NCBI RefSeq assembly: GCF_037991315.1
Contig: NZ_CP150300.1
Coordinates: 6,510,001 to 6,574,000, forward strand
Length of the DNA: 64,000 nucleotides
Direction: 5' to 3'
Source of the DNA: Paenibacillus sp. FSL H8-0079
Lineage (GTDB): Bacteria > Bacillota > Bacilli > Paenibacillales > Paenibacillaceae
Shown: piece after piece, positions 28,256 through 36,460 of the stretch
How positions within the stretch are numbered: position 1 is the stretch's first letter
Layout of the letters: each line of letters begins with the position of its first letter
Notes under the pieces: generated by a model
Seen by the model: the letters and a program-made list of their open reading frames with translations, nothing else
The model's database searches: none
Told to the model about the DNA's origin: nothing
Program-made: the position numbers and the translations under genes

Positions 28256-28404
28256 CGGAGCCACTTCCTTCTTCAAGTACTAATGCGGGACAGCAAGACA
28301 ACCATTTCTTCACGTATTATCGTTTGATCCGGCTCGAATGAACGTCCTCTTAGCTAATAATCAGTTACAATTTGATGAAATATGTCGTTATATCGACCAA
28401 TGTG

Positions 28405-28455
28405 ATTTTATCATGATGGATTATCCTACTTGAGAAACCTAAAGAAAACTTTAAA
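28405..28455 (-). promoter_or_regulatory. Promoter with OmpR-type box, MinD-like gene (copy 3)
   Basis: Box TTTAAAG-N4-CTTTAGG on the minus strand (28455-28438), exactly 24 bases, then extended -10 TGATAAAAT (28413-28405). Predicted leader about 140 bases. The gap between genes (28256-28662) otherwise holds only the response-regulator terminator. Confidence 0.7.
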
Positions 28456-28572
28456 TCCGTGTGTATTGGATCGTTTAATTCTTCGGAGAGATGGCACATC
28501 ATTTTGACGAGGATGGAAGATCGCAGACTTGTGTTGAGGAATTCAATATCTTAAGTCGATTACGAAGCTAGT

Positions 28573-28633
28573 GAAAAAAAACAAAAAATGGGCCAATAGC
28601 GTCAAGTACTACCCTAACGCCATTCTCCCATTT
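28573..28633 (-). terminator. Terminator of the kinase/response-regulator operon
   Basis: On the minus strand AAATGGG and ATGGCGT pair with CCCATTT and ACGCTAT, followed by TTTGTTTTTTTT. It separates the two-component operon from the MinD-like gene. Confidence 0.85.
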
Positions 28634-28662
28634 ATAATAGATTACCCACCTTACTGCTGTGT

Positions 28663-29361
28663 TCATGCTCGTGATGCACTGGTAGCAACCAGCATATACC
28701 CGCTCCCCCGAACCGTAATGATTCGCTCAGGATCGGCAGGGTTGGACTCGATTTTTTTGCGTAAATTACTGATGTGTACAGCGACCGTTCTCGTATCCTC
28801 CAGACTTTCCATTCCCCAGATGATTTGGAACAACGTATCGACACTGATGACACAATTCACGTTTTGTGCCATATAGGACAGCAGACTGAACTCTTTTTTC
28901 GATAAAAAGATAGGTTTACTCCCCATGTTGACGGACTGCGTATAGAAATCCAGTGTCAAACCCGGTAACTCTAGCAGTTGTTCCCTCCTGCCTGTCGACA
29001 CTCTGCGAAGGTGAGCCTTGATCTTGGCCATGAGCACTCCCGGACTGAACGGCTTGGTCACATAATCGTCACCACCATAGGATAATGCGCTAATTTTCAC
29101 TTCGTCTTCCTCCTGGCTACTCAGAAACATGATCGGCGCACTGGTCAAGTTACGCGCATTTCTGCACCAATCAATGCCATTTTCATTAGCCAGCAATACA
29201 TCCAATACAATCAAATCGGGCTCAAACGATGTAAGCAGCTCCATCGCTTCTGTCCCGCTATGACTATAGGTGGAAATAAACCCCTCCCGTTCGCAATACA
29301 CCTGCACAATCTCGCATATATGAGGATCATCATCAACGATCATGATTTTGTGCGTGTCCAT
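28663..29361 (-). CDS. OmpR/PhoB-family response regulator
   Basis: 232 residues from ATG at 29361, preceded by AAAGGGG; the longer frame uses a TTG inside the kinase gene. Receiver domain (1-120) with acidic pocket D10-D12, phospho-acceptor D54 (LIVLDVLL) and K103-type lysine in DYVTKPF; OmpR winged helix (about 130-230) with ISVDTLFQIIWGM and VHISNLRKKIE...ITVRGSGYML. It starts 4 bases after the kinase stop, so the two are translated together. Candidate regulator of the three box-bearing promoters at 16.2, 27.3 and 28.4 kb: OmpR-class proteins bind 6-base direct repeats spaced by 5, which is what those boxes contain. Confidence 0.92.
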   Translation of the reverse strand: MDTHKIMIVDDDPHICEIVQVYCEREGFISTYSHSGTEAMELLTSFEPDLIVLDVLLANENGIDWCRNARNLTSAPIMFLSSQEEDEVKISALSYGGDDYVTKPFSPGVLMAKIKAHLRRVSTGRREQLLELPGLTLDFYTQSVNMGSKPIFLSKKEFSLLSYMAQNVNCVISVDTLFQIIWGMESLEDTRTVAVHISNLRKKIESNPADPERIITVRGSGYMLVATSASRA

Positions 29362-29365
29362 CTCA

Positions 29366-31507
29366 TCACCCCTTTCCTTCAATCACCGTACAAGGAAACG
29401 TTACATAGAATGTTGCCCCCATCTTGCCGTCGCTCTCCGCTCGAACCATGCCTCCGTGCGCTTGTACGATTTCCCTGCAAATTGCCAGCCCCAGTCCACT
29501 GCCCTCTATGCCCATTCCCGGCCGATCATATCTGTAATTACGTTCGAAGATTTGCTCAAGCTGCTCCGGAGGAATCCCCATGCCAGAATCCTGTATGCTA
29601 ATGACTGCATGGGGAGCATGATTCATCACTTCCACAACTAATGCAATACGCACCAGTCCCCCGCTGGAGGTGAACTTCATGGCGTTGGATACTAGATTAA
29701 ATAAGGCCTGTTCTACTCTTTTCGCATCCATCTCGACAACAAGCGCATTAGATCGTCTATCCTCGGTATCTCCGATATCCAGTATGAAGTCTAATCCTGC
29801 GTCGCGCACTACCAACTCATATTGTTCAAAAAAACCATGCAAGAAAGGAATCATCTGAACCGGCTCCATTCGGTACGAGACCTGTCCGGTCTCCAAATGC
29901 GACAAGAAGGACAACTCCTCGATCATACGGTTAATCCTTATCGTGTTCTCCCGGATGTACTTCAGATATTGTTCATTGCGTTCCGGCTTAACCCTGTCCT
30001 GTATAGCTTCTACATATCCAAGCATGCTGGACAACGGCATACGCAGATCATGCGTAATATAAGCAAGTAGCTTCTTCCTCCCTTGCTCGGAGTGAAGCAG
30101 TCGGTCATACGAGGCTTGGAGATCATCATGCACTGAAGATAAAGCCTGTGTTCGCTCCTGAACGGTCTGTTCCAGATTCATATTCATTTCAATCAGCTTG
30201 TCATTAACGTCCTGTAATTCACGTGTAATTCTCTCTTCGTTCGATGCCGTCCTCGTAGATCGCGAAGACAGCAAAATCAGCTGCGCGATCGTAAATATCA
30301 ATAAGCCAAGCGGAGATGTATTTCCAACTAGCGACCATCCGTTAAAATATAAAAAATCGTTGACAACCGTGACCAAAGTAACCACCGACACCAGCAGGAA
30401 GATCAACGCTCCCTCCATACGTCGCACAGCCGCCTGAACCAGTCCGATCATCAGATAAATCATATGTAGAACTACCATCACACCGATGACCAGCAAAAAT
30501 TTTGTATATATAATTGCAGGGGTTAGCACTACAAGGATACAGAATGCACCAGTTACCATCCGGGTGCCAAGACGAAACCATCGCGACACATAATTCGGAA
30601 AAATACAATCAAAATACATGGTGATGATATAACCACTGACACAAAGAATTAGATATTCGATCTTGAACTGCAATTCCCAAGGAAAATGAGGCAACCATTG
30701 TGTAAAGATAAGCTCGCCGTTGAACAAGGATCGAATACCAAGCAGTACAGTAAACAGGCCAAAATATAACGGAGCTCTATCCTTACGTCGCAGCATGAAC
30801 AACAGCAGATTATACAAACCGATCACTAGCAAACTTGCCGTGATGAACATATCCCTGGCAAGATTCAGATTGGTCTTGGTCGTTAGTACGTCACTGCCAC
30901 CCAGCTCGATATCCTTGGTAATGCCGCCCCGATGATGTTGGAAGTTGGATACTTGCATGACCAGCTCTAACGTATCGTTTTTAGGCTGAAAATACACCAG
31001 CTTTGTTTCCAATTGCGGGGTCATGCTGTGCTTGTCCTGACCAACCTCACCAACTTCTGCCAGCAGCTCGCCATTGACCCATAATTTGTACGCATTAAAA
31101 ATGCTAGACAGCCGCAGAGCAAGCATCTCATCTCGATCCTGCTCGCTTAGATGAATGACCAGTCCAAAGGTTACATAGCCTGTACCGCTCAGCCGCTGAC
31201 CTTCTAACGGGTAGCCCCGCCAGGAGCTTGGGATGCTAATCCAGTGGTTCTGATTTCCTTCCCTTGCCGAACGAACCCGCATATCCTCAGGCGACAGCAG
31301 TTCTTGCCAATAGAACGCCCACTTCCCTGTTAATTTTTGCGGATTCGTACTAAGTTGCGCCTGCGTTAAATCCAGAACACCTTCTTCACTTTGGAACTTA
31401 GGAGAGTCCTGCTCAGAGAGGACGACATAGCCTGCAACCAAACCAATAACAGCAGCAATGATATACAACCAAACCTTACGAGAACCGACTCGGAGAATCT
31501 CCCTCAT
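29366..31507 (-). CDS. 7TMR-DISM sensor histidine kinase
   Basis: 713 residues: one N-terminal membrane segment (15-32); an extracellular beta-sandwich (about 40-205; galactose-binding-like 7TMR-DISMED, e.g. WAFYWQELLSPED, WISIPSSWRGYP, YVTFGLVIHL); seven membrane helices (about 215-405); a coiled coil (about 415-475); HisKA with THDLRMP (His near 486); and HATPase_c with NLVSNAMKF, DSGMGIP and EGSGLGLAICREIV. The external fold suggests sensing of a carbohydrate or other soluble ligand. It forms an operon with the following OmpR-type regulator. No OmpR-type box was found in its own upstream region, so autoregulation is not evident. Confidence 0.9.
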   Translation of the reverse strand: MREILRVGSRKVWLYIIAAVIGLVAGYVVLSEQDSPKFQSEEGVLDLTQAQLSTNPQKLTGKWAFYWQELLSPEDMRVRSAREGNQNHWISIPSSWRGYPLEGQRLSGTGYVTFGLVIHLSEQDRDEMLALRLSSIFNAYKLWVNGELLAEVGEVGQDKHSMTPQLETKLVYFQPKNDTLELVMQVSNFQHHRGGITKDIELGGSDVLTTKTNLNLARDMFITASLLVIGLYNLLLFMLRRKDRAPLYFGLFTVLLGIRSLFNGELIFTQWLPHFPWELQFKIEYLILCVSGYIITMYFDCIFPNYVSRWFRLGTRMVTGAFCILVVLTPAIIYTKFLLVIGVMVVLHMIYLMIGLVQAAVRRMEGALIFLLVSVVTLVTVVNDFLYFNGWSLVGNTSPLGLLIFTIAQLILLSSRSTRTASNEERITRELQDVNDKLIEMNMNLEQTVQERTQALSSVHDDLQASYDRLLHSEQGRKKLLAYITHDLRMPLSSMLGYVEAIQDRVKPERNEQYLKYIRENTIRINRMIEELSFLSHLETGQVSYRMEPVQMIPFLHGFFEQYELVVRDAGLDFILDIGDTEDRRSNALVVEMDAKRVEQALFNLVSNAMKFTSSGGLVRIALVVEVMNHAPHAVISIQDSGMGIPPEQLEQIFERNYRYDRPGMGIEGSGLGLAICREIVQAHGGMVRAESDGKMGATFYVTFPCTVIEGKG

Positions 31508-31664
31508 GATGAATTAAACCCCAATCTCTAAAAGCGCAATAAGTAAGTTTATTTATCCAAATGATATCATCATTATAGGAGAATGTACCCTGCAAATTTC
31601 TAGCAGGTGTAGATAGCTAACATCGCGATGAGACCCTTTTGACGACGCGCGCTTAGCTGGTCAT

Positions 31665-31736
31665 ACACCAAAAAAAGCACACACTATGAAGTGCGTACTG
31701 ATATGAAGGAGCTTAATCATGACTACAGTGAATTAT
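31665..31736 (+). pseudogene. Degenerate copy of the hxlR-type leader and start, now probably a terminator
   Basis: 31665-31721 aligns at roughly 80% with 19303-19360, covering an A-run, the palindrome (right arm AAGTGCGTAC intact, left arm decayed), GAAGGAGCTTAATC and an ATG in place of the GTG. Behind the ATG the frame stops after six codons (MTTVNY). On the minus strand the decayed palindrome still folds (GTACGCACT with AGTGTGTGC) and runs into TTTTTTT, ending the lipoprotein gene at 31723. Confidence 0.6.
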
Positions 31737-32316
31737 TGATGATGTCCGCGAATGCATCCCTATTGTAGGTATCATCCTGAATGCGCCATTCTCCCTGATC
31801 TTGCAAAAAGGTGATATCGCCCGATAGCGGAATAGACTTGAACTCCTTGCCGTTCTCGTCTGTAAATTTCAGATCGAGCGTGTATTCCACAAGAATCCAG
31901 TCGCTCTTGCTATCGTTGATCTTGGTTTGTATATTTTCAGGATGAAGCTTCGCTTGTTCGAGGTGTGCAACCTGAAGAAGCAATATAATATATCCATTAG
32001 CCATATAAGCCTCATAATTTCTGGAGGTCAGGAATGGCTTCATAGTGTCTCCTTTGGCTAATAATCCTTCCATCTCTAACGCATCATCATAGTCCTTGCC
32101 ATCCACCGTGAGTTCTGTTGTCTTATAATCTAGCGACATTTCGAGCGCTTGTAGCTGCTCCTCTGCTGTCGCCTTCTGATCACTCACATCACTCGGCTGT
32201 TCCGTTACTGGTGGAGTTATGGGTTCCGTGCTTTCCGCTGGTTCAGATGGTGTACATCCCACTAACATGCCGGCGAAAAGAAATAATGTACCGATCACAT
32301 AAGCCAACTTGCGCAT
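31723..32316 (-). CDS. Putative lipoprotein of unknown function
   Basis: 197 residues with lipobox MLVGC (Cys21), a Pro/Thr/Glu-rich linker (about 22-45), and a globular part with EEQLQALEMSLDYKTTEL, a helical YEAYMANGYIILLLQVAHLEQAK segment and a strand-rich end (VEYTLDLKFTDENGKEFKSIPLSGDITFLQDQGEWRI) that resembles NTF2-like or small beta domains in exported proteins. No family is recognised with confidence. GAAAGGGATGG precedes the ATG. It lies upstream of the sensor kinase on the same strand but is separated by a terminator-like hairpin, so it is not clearly part of that operon. Confidence 0.7.
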   Translation of the reverse strand: MRKLAYVIGTLFLFAGMLVGCTPSEPAESTEPITPPVTEQPSDVSDQKATAEEQLQALEMSLDYKTTELTVDGKDYDDALEMEGLLAKGDTMKPFLTSRNYEAYMANGYIILLLQVAHLEQAKLHPENIQTKINDSKSDWILVEYTLDLKFTDENGKEFKSIPLSGDITFLQDQGEWRIQDDTYNRDAFADIINNSL

Positions 32317-32469
32317 GGTTAATCCATCCCTTTCTCGTCTGTATTACTCTCAATTATCCCTTCAATAGGATATGATGTCCAGTTACTGGGCACATCTGAA
32401 CAGACATCCAGTGAATTACATCCATTGGGTGTCATCTTCATCATAGATTATGTTATAGTCATCGGGAAG

Positions 32470-32505
32470 TGGACCGAATCTCGAAGGATAGCGCCTGTGG
32501 GTCCA
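32470..32505 (+). promoter_or_regulatory. Hairpin in the leader of the GNAT gene
   Basis: TGGACC (32470-32475) pairs with GGTCCA (32500-32505) about 40 bases before the start codon. No known riboswitch or T-box core is recognised around it. Confidence 0.35.
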
Positions 32506-32545
32506 ATAACTGCGTGTTTCCTTCAACAATGAAGGTGTGAAAGCT

Positions 32546-33412
32546 ATGTCAACTTATCAAGTCGTTCCCATGATTTATAACTCCAAGGAACAGATTGATG
32601 CTATTATTTTGCTCGAACAACAATGTAAACAACTGGATTCCGTCCATCTAAAGGCAGACCTTGACCATATCAGCAAAAAAGACGGAGACCATGCGCTCCT
32701 CTGTTATCGTGACGGTAAATTGGTAGGACTCCTCAGTTGGTATGCATCTGACACCGTAACCGGAAATATTAATGCCATCGTACATCCGCAGTATCGTCGC
32801 CAAGGTGTGTTCAGCAGCTTACTGAAACGGGCCATCCTGGACATGAGACCACAGGGGATCAACCAACTCAGCTATCGCGTTCCTCAGGGCTTATCTCCGG
32901 GTGTTCATACTGCTCAATCTCTTGGAGCCATTTATGATCGTGCGGAGTATTCGATGCAACTTGTAAATGAAGTCCTTTCGGTTGTGGAACCGCCTGAACT
33001 AACGTTGTCCGTGGCGAAAGCCGAGGATATGGAGTTTATGATCACTTGCTCATCCCTAGCCTTTGGAGATTCAGAGGACTGGACACGCGATTATTTCGAG
33101 CAAACGAATGAACCCAGCCGAGTCACCTATATTGCATGGCAGCATCAACAGCCTGTTGGGATGGTACGAGTCAACTCCATTAATGCGACAACCGCATTTA
33201 TTCATAACTTCTGTATCTTACCTGATTATCAGGGACGGAAACTGGGGCGCACCGCGCTTAGTATCCTGGTGAATTTCCTGAGGAAACAAAGTTATACAGA
33301 TATTCGCCTGTCTGTGGTTACTGAGAACGAACGCGCTTTGAATCTGTACTACAGTGTTGGTTTTGAAGTGAATTCAGAGTATCACTATTTCAGTGGTAAT
33401 TTGAATATGTAA
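32546..33412 (+). CDS. GNAT-family N-acetyltransferase, two tandem domains
   Basis: 288 residues from ATG at 32546, 8 bases after GAAGGTG; the longer GTG start at 32537 overlaps that site. Two acetyl-CoA-binding GNAT folds are visible: the first around VTGNINAIVHPQYRRQGVFSSLLKRAI (about 75-100, motif A QxxGxF-like), the second around TAFIHNFCILPDYQGRKLGRTALSILVNFL and LSVVTENERALNLYYSVGFEVNSEYHYF (about 215-283). Only the second keeps a full R/Q-x-x-G-x-G/A-like loop and C-terminal signature. The substrate is unknown; the family acetylates amines of antibiotics, amino acids or proteins. It stands alone. Confidence 0.8.
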   Translation: MSTYQVVPMIYNSKEQIDAIILLEQQCKQLDSVHLKADLDHISKKDGDHALLCYRDGKLVGLLSWYASDTVTGNINAIVHPQYRRQGVFSSLLKRAILDMRPQGINQLSYRVPQGLSPGVHTAQSLGAIYDRAEYSMQLVNEVLSVVEPPELTLSVAKAEDMEFMITCSSLAFGDSEDWTRDYFEQTNEPSRVTYIAWQHQQPVGMVRVNSINATTAFIHNFCILPDYQGRKLGRTALSILVNFLRKQSYTDIRLSVVTENERALNLYYSVGFEVNSEYHYFSGNLNM

Positions 33413-33448
33413 GCCAAAAAGCCACATTCGACTGCTCGAACATGGCTT
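33408..33448. terminator. Bidirectional terminator between GNAT and CD3324-family genes
   Basis: AAGCCA and TTCGA (33419-33429 region) pair with TCGAA and TGGCTT (33437-33448); TTTTT follows on the minus strand. Confidence 0.75.
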
Positions 33449-33456
33449 CTATAGTT

Positions 33457-33726
33457 TCATCCCTTTTTGGAATACACAATTTTCTTGATGCTATCGATGG
33501 ATAAACAGTATTGGTCCACAAGTTGATCGATGGTTGTTCCCGCAGCAAAAAGCTGGCGGATCTCGTCGTTCCGCTCCTGGACAATCCTTCTGCCCCCCGA
33601 GTTCTCGCCCCACTTCTTGTGGGCATCCTTGGGCCTCGGAATATAGATCAGGCCTCCGGGGATATGACGCTGTATTTCTTTGAGCAATTCTTCCGGGAAG
33701 ATTGTATCCGCATTAATATATTTCAC
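33457..33726 (-). CDS. CD3324-family small protein (Mor/homeodomain-like helix-turn-helix)
   Basis: 89 residues from GTG at 33726, with AAGGAGTGG about 9 bases ahead; the longer frame to 33786 has no site. The sequence opens VKYINADTIFPEELLKEIQRHIPGG, followed by LIYIPRPKDAHKKWGENSGGR, a pattern common to the small CD3324-type proteins of Bacillota. The C-terminal RNDEIRQLFAAGTTIDQLVDQYCLSIDSIKKIVY looks like a helix-turn-helix with a Mor/transposase-type recognition helix. It is probably a DNA-binding protein of unknown target. An inverted repeat, CCTTAAA...TTTAAGG (33737-33760), overlaps its ribosome site. Confidence 0.75.
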   Translation of the reverse strand: MKYINADTIFPEELLKEIQRHIPGGLIYIPRPKDAHKKWGENSGGRRIVQERNDEIRQLFAAGTTIDQLVDQYCLSIDSIKKIVYSKKG

Positions 33727-33824
33727 GTTGCTCCACTCCTTAAAAGTTAAAATCTTTAAGGCAGCAGAGTCGTAAGATGAACGCATTAGATATGCACTAT
33801 AAGTATGGCGGAAAAGAATTTCAA

Positions 33825-33874
33825 GCTCTATGCAAACAACCGCCGTTGTTCATCGCATGGACTCTGCATAGAGC
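33825..33874. other. Nested inverted repeats between SDR and CD3324 genes
   Basis: GCTCTATGCA (33825-33834) pairs perfectly with TGCATAGAGC (33865-33874), and inside it AACAAC pairs with GTTGTT. No U-tract follows on either strand. It may be a weak terminator or structured leader. Confidence 0.45.
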
Positions 33875-33918
33875 GGGTCGTTAAATTTATTATGAATCGA
33901 ATCATGGTAGCCCCCCAT

Positions 33919-34845
33919 TCAATCGTTAAATCTGTAATAAACCCCTGTTAATTCTTCTGATACGCTCCATAGCTTGTTTGAGATGTTAGCGTCATATAAT
34001 TTTTCGATAATCTTAGCGCTCTTGGGATAGCCCTTCGTGCCGCCCATACCGCTGGGAGCAATATACTCTCCTCCCGTAATCGTCGGATCTGCTGCAGCAT
34101 ATAAGGTAGGTAATGCCCCCATATGTGCCGGTTGACTAATGATTTTCAAAAGACTGCGCATGAATATATTGGTCCGTTTCCCCGAACCGAAGGAAAATAG
34201 ATTGGTATGCGAAATTCCTGGATGAGCGGCGATACTCATGGAATCAATATGGGCGGAATTAAATTTATTCTGCAGCTCTCTCGCAAACATCAGATTGGCT
34301 AACTTGCTTTGACTGTAGAACTTCATGGGAGCATACCCTTTAGATCCATCTAAATTATTAAAATCAATTGCACCATTACCAGCCGCCAAACTGCTTACAG
34401 TGACAACTCTCGATTTCGGAGTAGAGATCAATCGAGGCAATAGTAAGCCTGTAAGCGCAAAATGGCCTAGATGATTACTACCAAACTGTAATTCAAAGCC
34501 ATCTTTCGTCAACTGGAATGGAGGGTTCATAATTCCTGCATTATTAACGAGAATGGACAAGGAATCGTATTGCTCAAGAAAAGCGGCTGCGAACTTACGG
34601 ATACTAGCTAAATCGCTAAGGTCGAGCTGCATAACGATTACCTCTCCAGCTACATGCACAGACGACTTTATTTTATTTGCTGCCTTTTCACCTTTTTCCA
34701 GATTACGAACTGCAAGGATAACTTTCGCGCCTTTTTCAGCTAACGCTAATGCCGTTTCGTACCCTAACCCGCCGTTCGAACCTGTCACAATCACTACTTT
34801 ATCGGATACAGTCGGGATGATGTCTTTAGTCCAAACTTCGCTCAT
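33919..34845 (-). CDS. Short-chain dehydrogenase/reductase (retinol-dehydrogenase-like SDR)
   Basis: 308 residues from ATG at 34845 (AAAGGTG 9 bases ahead; the longer frame starts GTG). Classical SDR motifs: TGSNGGLG (NAD(P)-binding), DLSDLASIR, NNAGIM, a catalytic Ser in VSSLAAG, and YSQSK (Tyr and Lys). The length and the AVRNLEKGEKAA and FQLTKDGFELQFGSNHLGHFALT blocks place it with the bacterial retinol-dehydrogenase/oxidoreductase branch, probably NADP-dependent (R after the first strand-loop). The substrate is unknown. Just upstream, in the same orientation, is the WYL regulator gene with a 60-base gap; no shared regulation is evident. Confidence 0.85.
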   Translation of the reverse strand: MSEVWTKDIIPTVSDKVVIVTGSNGGLGYETALALAEKGAKVILAVRNLEKGEKAANKIKSSVHVAGEVIVMQLDLSDLASIRKFAAAFLEQYDSLSILVNNAGIMNPPFQLTKDGFELQFGSNHLGHFALTGLLLPRLISTPKSRVVTVSSLAAGNGAIDFNNLDGSKGYAPMKFYSQSKLANLMFARELQNKFNSAHIDSMSIAAHPGISHTNLFSFGSGKRTNIFMRSLLKIISQPAHMGALPTLYAAADPTITGGEYIAPSGMGGTKGYPKSAKIIEKLYDANISNKLWSVSEELTGVYYRFND

Positions 34846-34905
34846 TTTTCTACACACCTTTCTTATCTCTTCCTTGATACCCTAATATCCAGCGTTTGAA
34901 AGCTT

Positions 34906-35814
34906 TTATCCCCCACCATACTGGCTTAAACTCCGTTCCAGCATCCCTCTAACCTGCTGTTGCAGTTCGAGCGGAGACACCACCTTCACTTCCGGACCAT
35001 AGGAGAGTAATTTTCGCGCTGTAAAAGAGAACTCCTCGGGCGGAACAAGTCCGCGCCACTCATGGCCTTCAACCGACTTGAACAACACATCTGACGCAGC
35101 AATCCTTGCTCCAAATTCCGTGAATTGCAGTACCACTTCTACGCTTGCTCTGTCTTCTTTGGTATCTAGCCATACCTTTAGACTCGGAACAGATTCATCG
35201 ACCGATTTCATAACAACCAACTGCTGCATGCGATCTACCCGATACAACAATACGCGGTCCTTATTTCCGGCTGGCATGTACCAATGTCCCTGCTCATAGT
35301 AGATACCATAGGGAAAGACCTGGACTTTTTTACGACCACTGCGGGCATGATACATAAATTCGATTTCTCTCTTTTCTACCGCTGCACCCAATATCTCGGT
35401 TGTTAAAGGCTCGGCATGCTCACCGGGATGCTGGACAAAGGTTATATGCTCTCTCATTCGCATAATCAGATCCTGTACATCTTCGGGCAAAGTAGAGAAG
35501 TATTGATCAGCCAGATGTTCGCGCATTGATCCATATGGAAAATCCGGGACTTGCTGTAGATATTCCAGCATCATAAACAGCCCCAATGCCTCCTGCTGTG
35601 TCAGTTGAAGAGGTGGCAAAATACGATTGGGCAACACCCGATATCCGCCGTTCACGCCAACTTCTGTGTACAAGGGGAAACCCAGCGCCTGCAATGCATC
35701 CAGATCTCGCTGAATCGTACGCACCGATACGTCGAATCGTTCTGCCAATTCTCGGGCAGTGAACTTCTGCCTAGAATCCATCAGACGCATGATAGCCAGC
35801 TTCCGATGATTCAT
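34906..35814 (-). CDS. YafY-type transcriptional regulator (HTH_11 + WYL domain)
   Basis: 302 residues: N-terminal winged helix-turn-helix (1-60; RQKFTARELAERFDVSVRTIQRDLDALQALGFPLYTEVGVNGGYRV), a linker helix region, a WYL domain (about 140-215; YGIYYEQGHWYMPAGNKDRVLLYRVDRM) and a C-terminal WCX-like part (about 225-300). WYL domains bind nucleic-acid or small ligands, and the family usually controls an adjacent divergent gene. Here that is a DHFR-like reductase 69 bases away, with an inverted repeat TAACTA...TAGTTA in the gap. TTAGGATG lies ahead of the ATG. Confidence 0.88.
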   Translation of the reverse strand: MNHRKLAIMRLMDSRQKFTARELAERFDVSVRTIQRDLDALQALGFPLYTEVGVNGGYRVLPNRILPPLQLTQQEALGLFMMLEYLQQVPDFPYGSMREHLADQYFSTLPEDVQDLIMRMREHITFVQHPGEHAEPLTTEILGAAVEKREIEFMYHARSGRKKVQVFPYGIYYEQGHWYMPAGNKDRVLLYRVDRMQQLVVMKSVDESVPSLKVWLDTKEDRASVEVVLQFTEFGARIAASDVLFKSVEGHEWRGLVPPEEFSFTARKLLSYGPEVKVVSPLELQQQVRGMLERSLSQYGGG

Positions 35815-35827
35815 AAATTCAACATCC

Positions 35828-35854
35828 TAACTACGTCAACTTTTGTCATAGTTA
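35828..35854. promoter_or_regulatory. Candidate WYL-regulator operator
   Basis: TAACTA (35828-35833) and TAGTTA (35849-35854) form an inverted repeat with a 15-base spacer. It overlaps a possible plus promoter (TTGTCA, 16 bases, TACATT). Confidence 0.5.
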
Positions 35855-35883
35855 AAGTGTATCATACATTGTAGAAGGGAGCG

Positions 35884-36450
35884 ATGAATATGAACAATAA
35901 CAAAACAATTTTGTACATTGCTATGAGTTTGGATGGATATATCGCAAGACTGGACGGTTCGGTAGATTGGTTATTTGATGTGGAGGGTGACGGAGGAGAT
36001 AACGGTTATGCTGCATTTTATCAAACGATTGGTAGCGTCGTTATGGGACGTTATACGTATGAAGAGGTGCTCACACTGTCTGAAGAATTTCCTTATGCGG
36101 ATCGCCCAACATATGTGCTTTCCCGCTCAGAACAGCCTCCCGCTCCGCATGTACAGTTTACAACCGAGACGATAGATACGATCATTCCTCGATTAAAGCA
36201 GGATTCTGATGGAGACGTGTGGATTGTAGGTGGCGGCATATTGGTTCAAGCTGTGTTAGCAAAAAAATTATTGGATGAGATTGAAGTCGCCATCATTCCG
36301 AAAATTCTTGGCGAAGGCATCCCCTTATTCCCGGCAGGTACTGTGCCAAGTCAATTCAAAATGATCGGAACACAGACGCTCGGACAGATCATTTCGATTC
36401 GTTATGAGGTACAGAACAGCGATACAGAGGACACACCCTCGAATGTCTAG
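35884..36450 (+). CDS. Dihydrofolate reductase family protein (RibD C-terminal-like)
   Basis: 188 residues with the DHFR/RibD-C fold: TILYIAMSLDGYIARLDGSVDWL at the start (strand A and active-site loop), VVMGRYTYEEVL, PTYVLSR, DVWIVGGGILVQAVLAKKLLDEIEVAIIPKILGEGIPLFP (NADPH-binding glycines and C-terminal strands). This is the YyaP/YwjB type common in Bacillota, not a housekeeping FolA. The reaction is unknown but probably an NADPH-dependent reduction. GAAGGGAG precedes the ATG. Divergent from, and likely controlled by, the WYL regulator at 34906. Confidence 0.87.
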   Translation: MNMNNNKTILYIAMSLDGYIARLDGSVDWLFDVEGDGGDNGYAAFYQTIGSVVMGRYTYEEVLTLSEEFPYADRPTYVLSRSEQPPAPHVQFTTETIDTIIPRLKQDSDGDVWIVGGGILVQAVLAKKLLDEIEVAIIPKILGEGIPLFPAGTVPSQFKMIGTQTLGQIISIRYEVQNSDTEDTPSNV

Positions 36451-36460
36451 ATAAGCAGAA

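Noticed and set aside
28571..28876. Plus-strand 101-codon open frame
   Set aside because: It reads through the terminator of, and antisense to, the response-regulator gene.
32455..32545. T-box or riboswitch before the GNAT gene
   Set aside because: Only a 6-base hairpin is visible; no T-box sequence and no anti-terminator/terminator pair.
33737..33760. Fourth copy of the OmpR-type box
   Set aside because: The half-sites resemble CTTAAAG/CTTTAAG but spacing differs and no TGATAMWAT lies 24 bases away.
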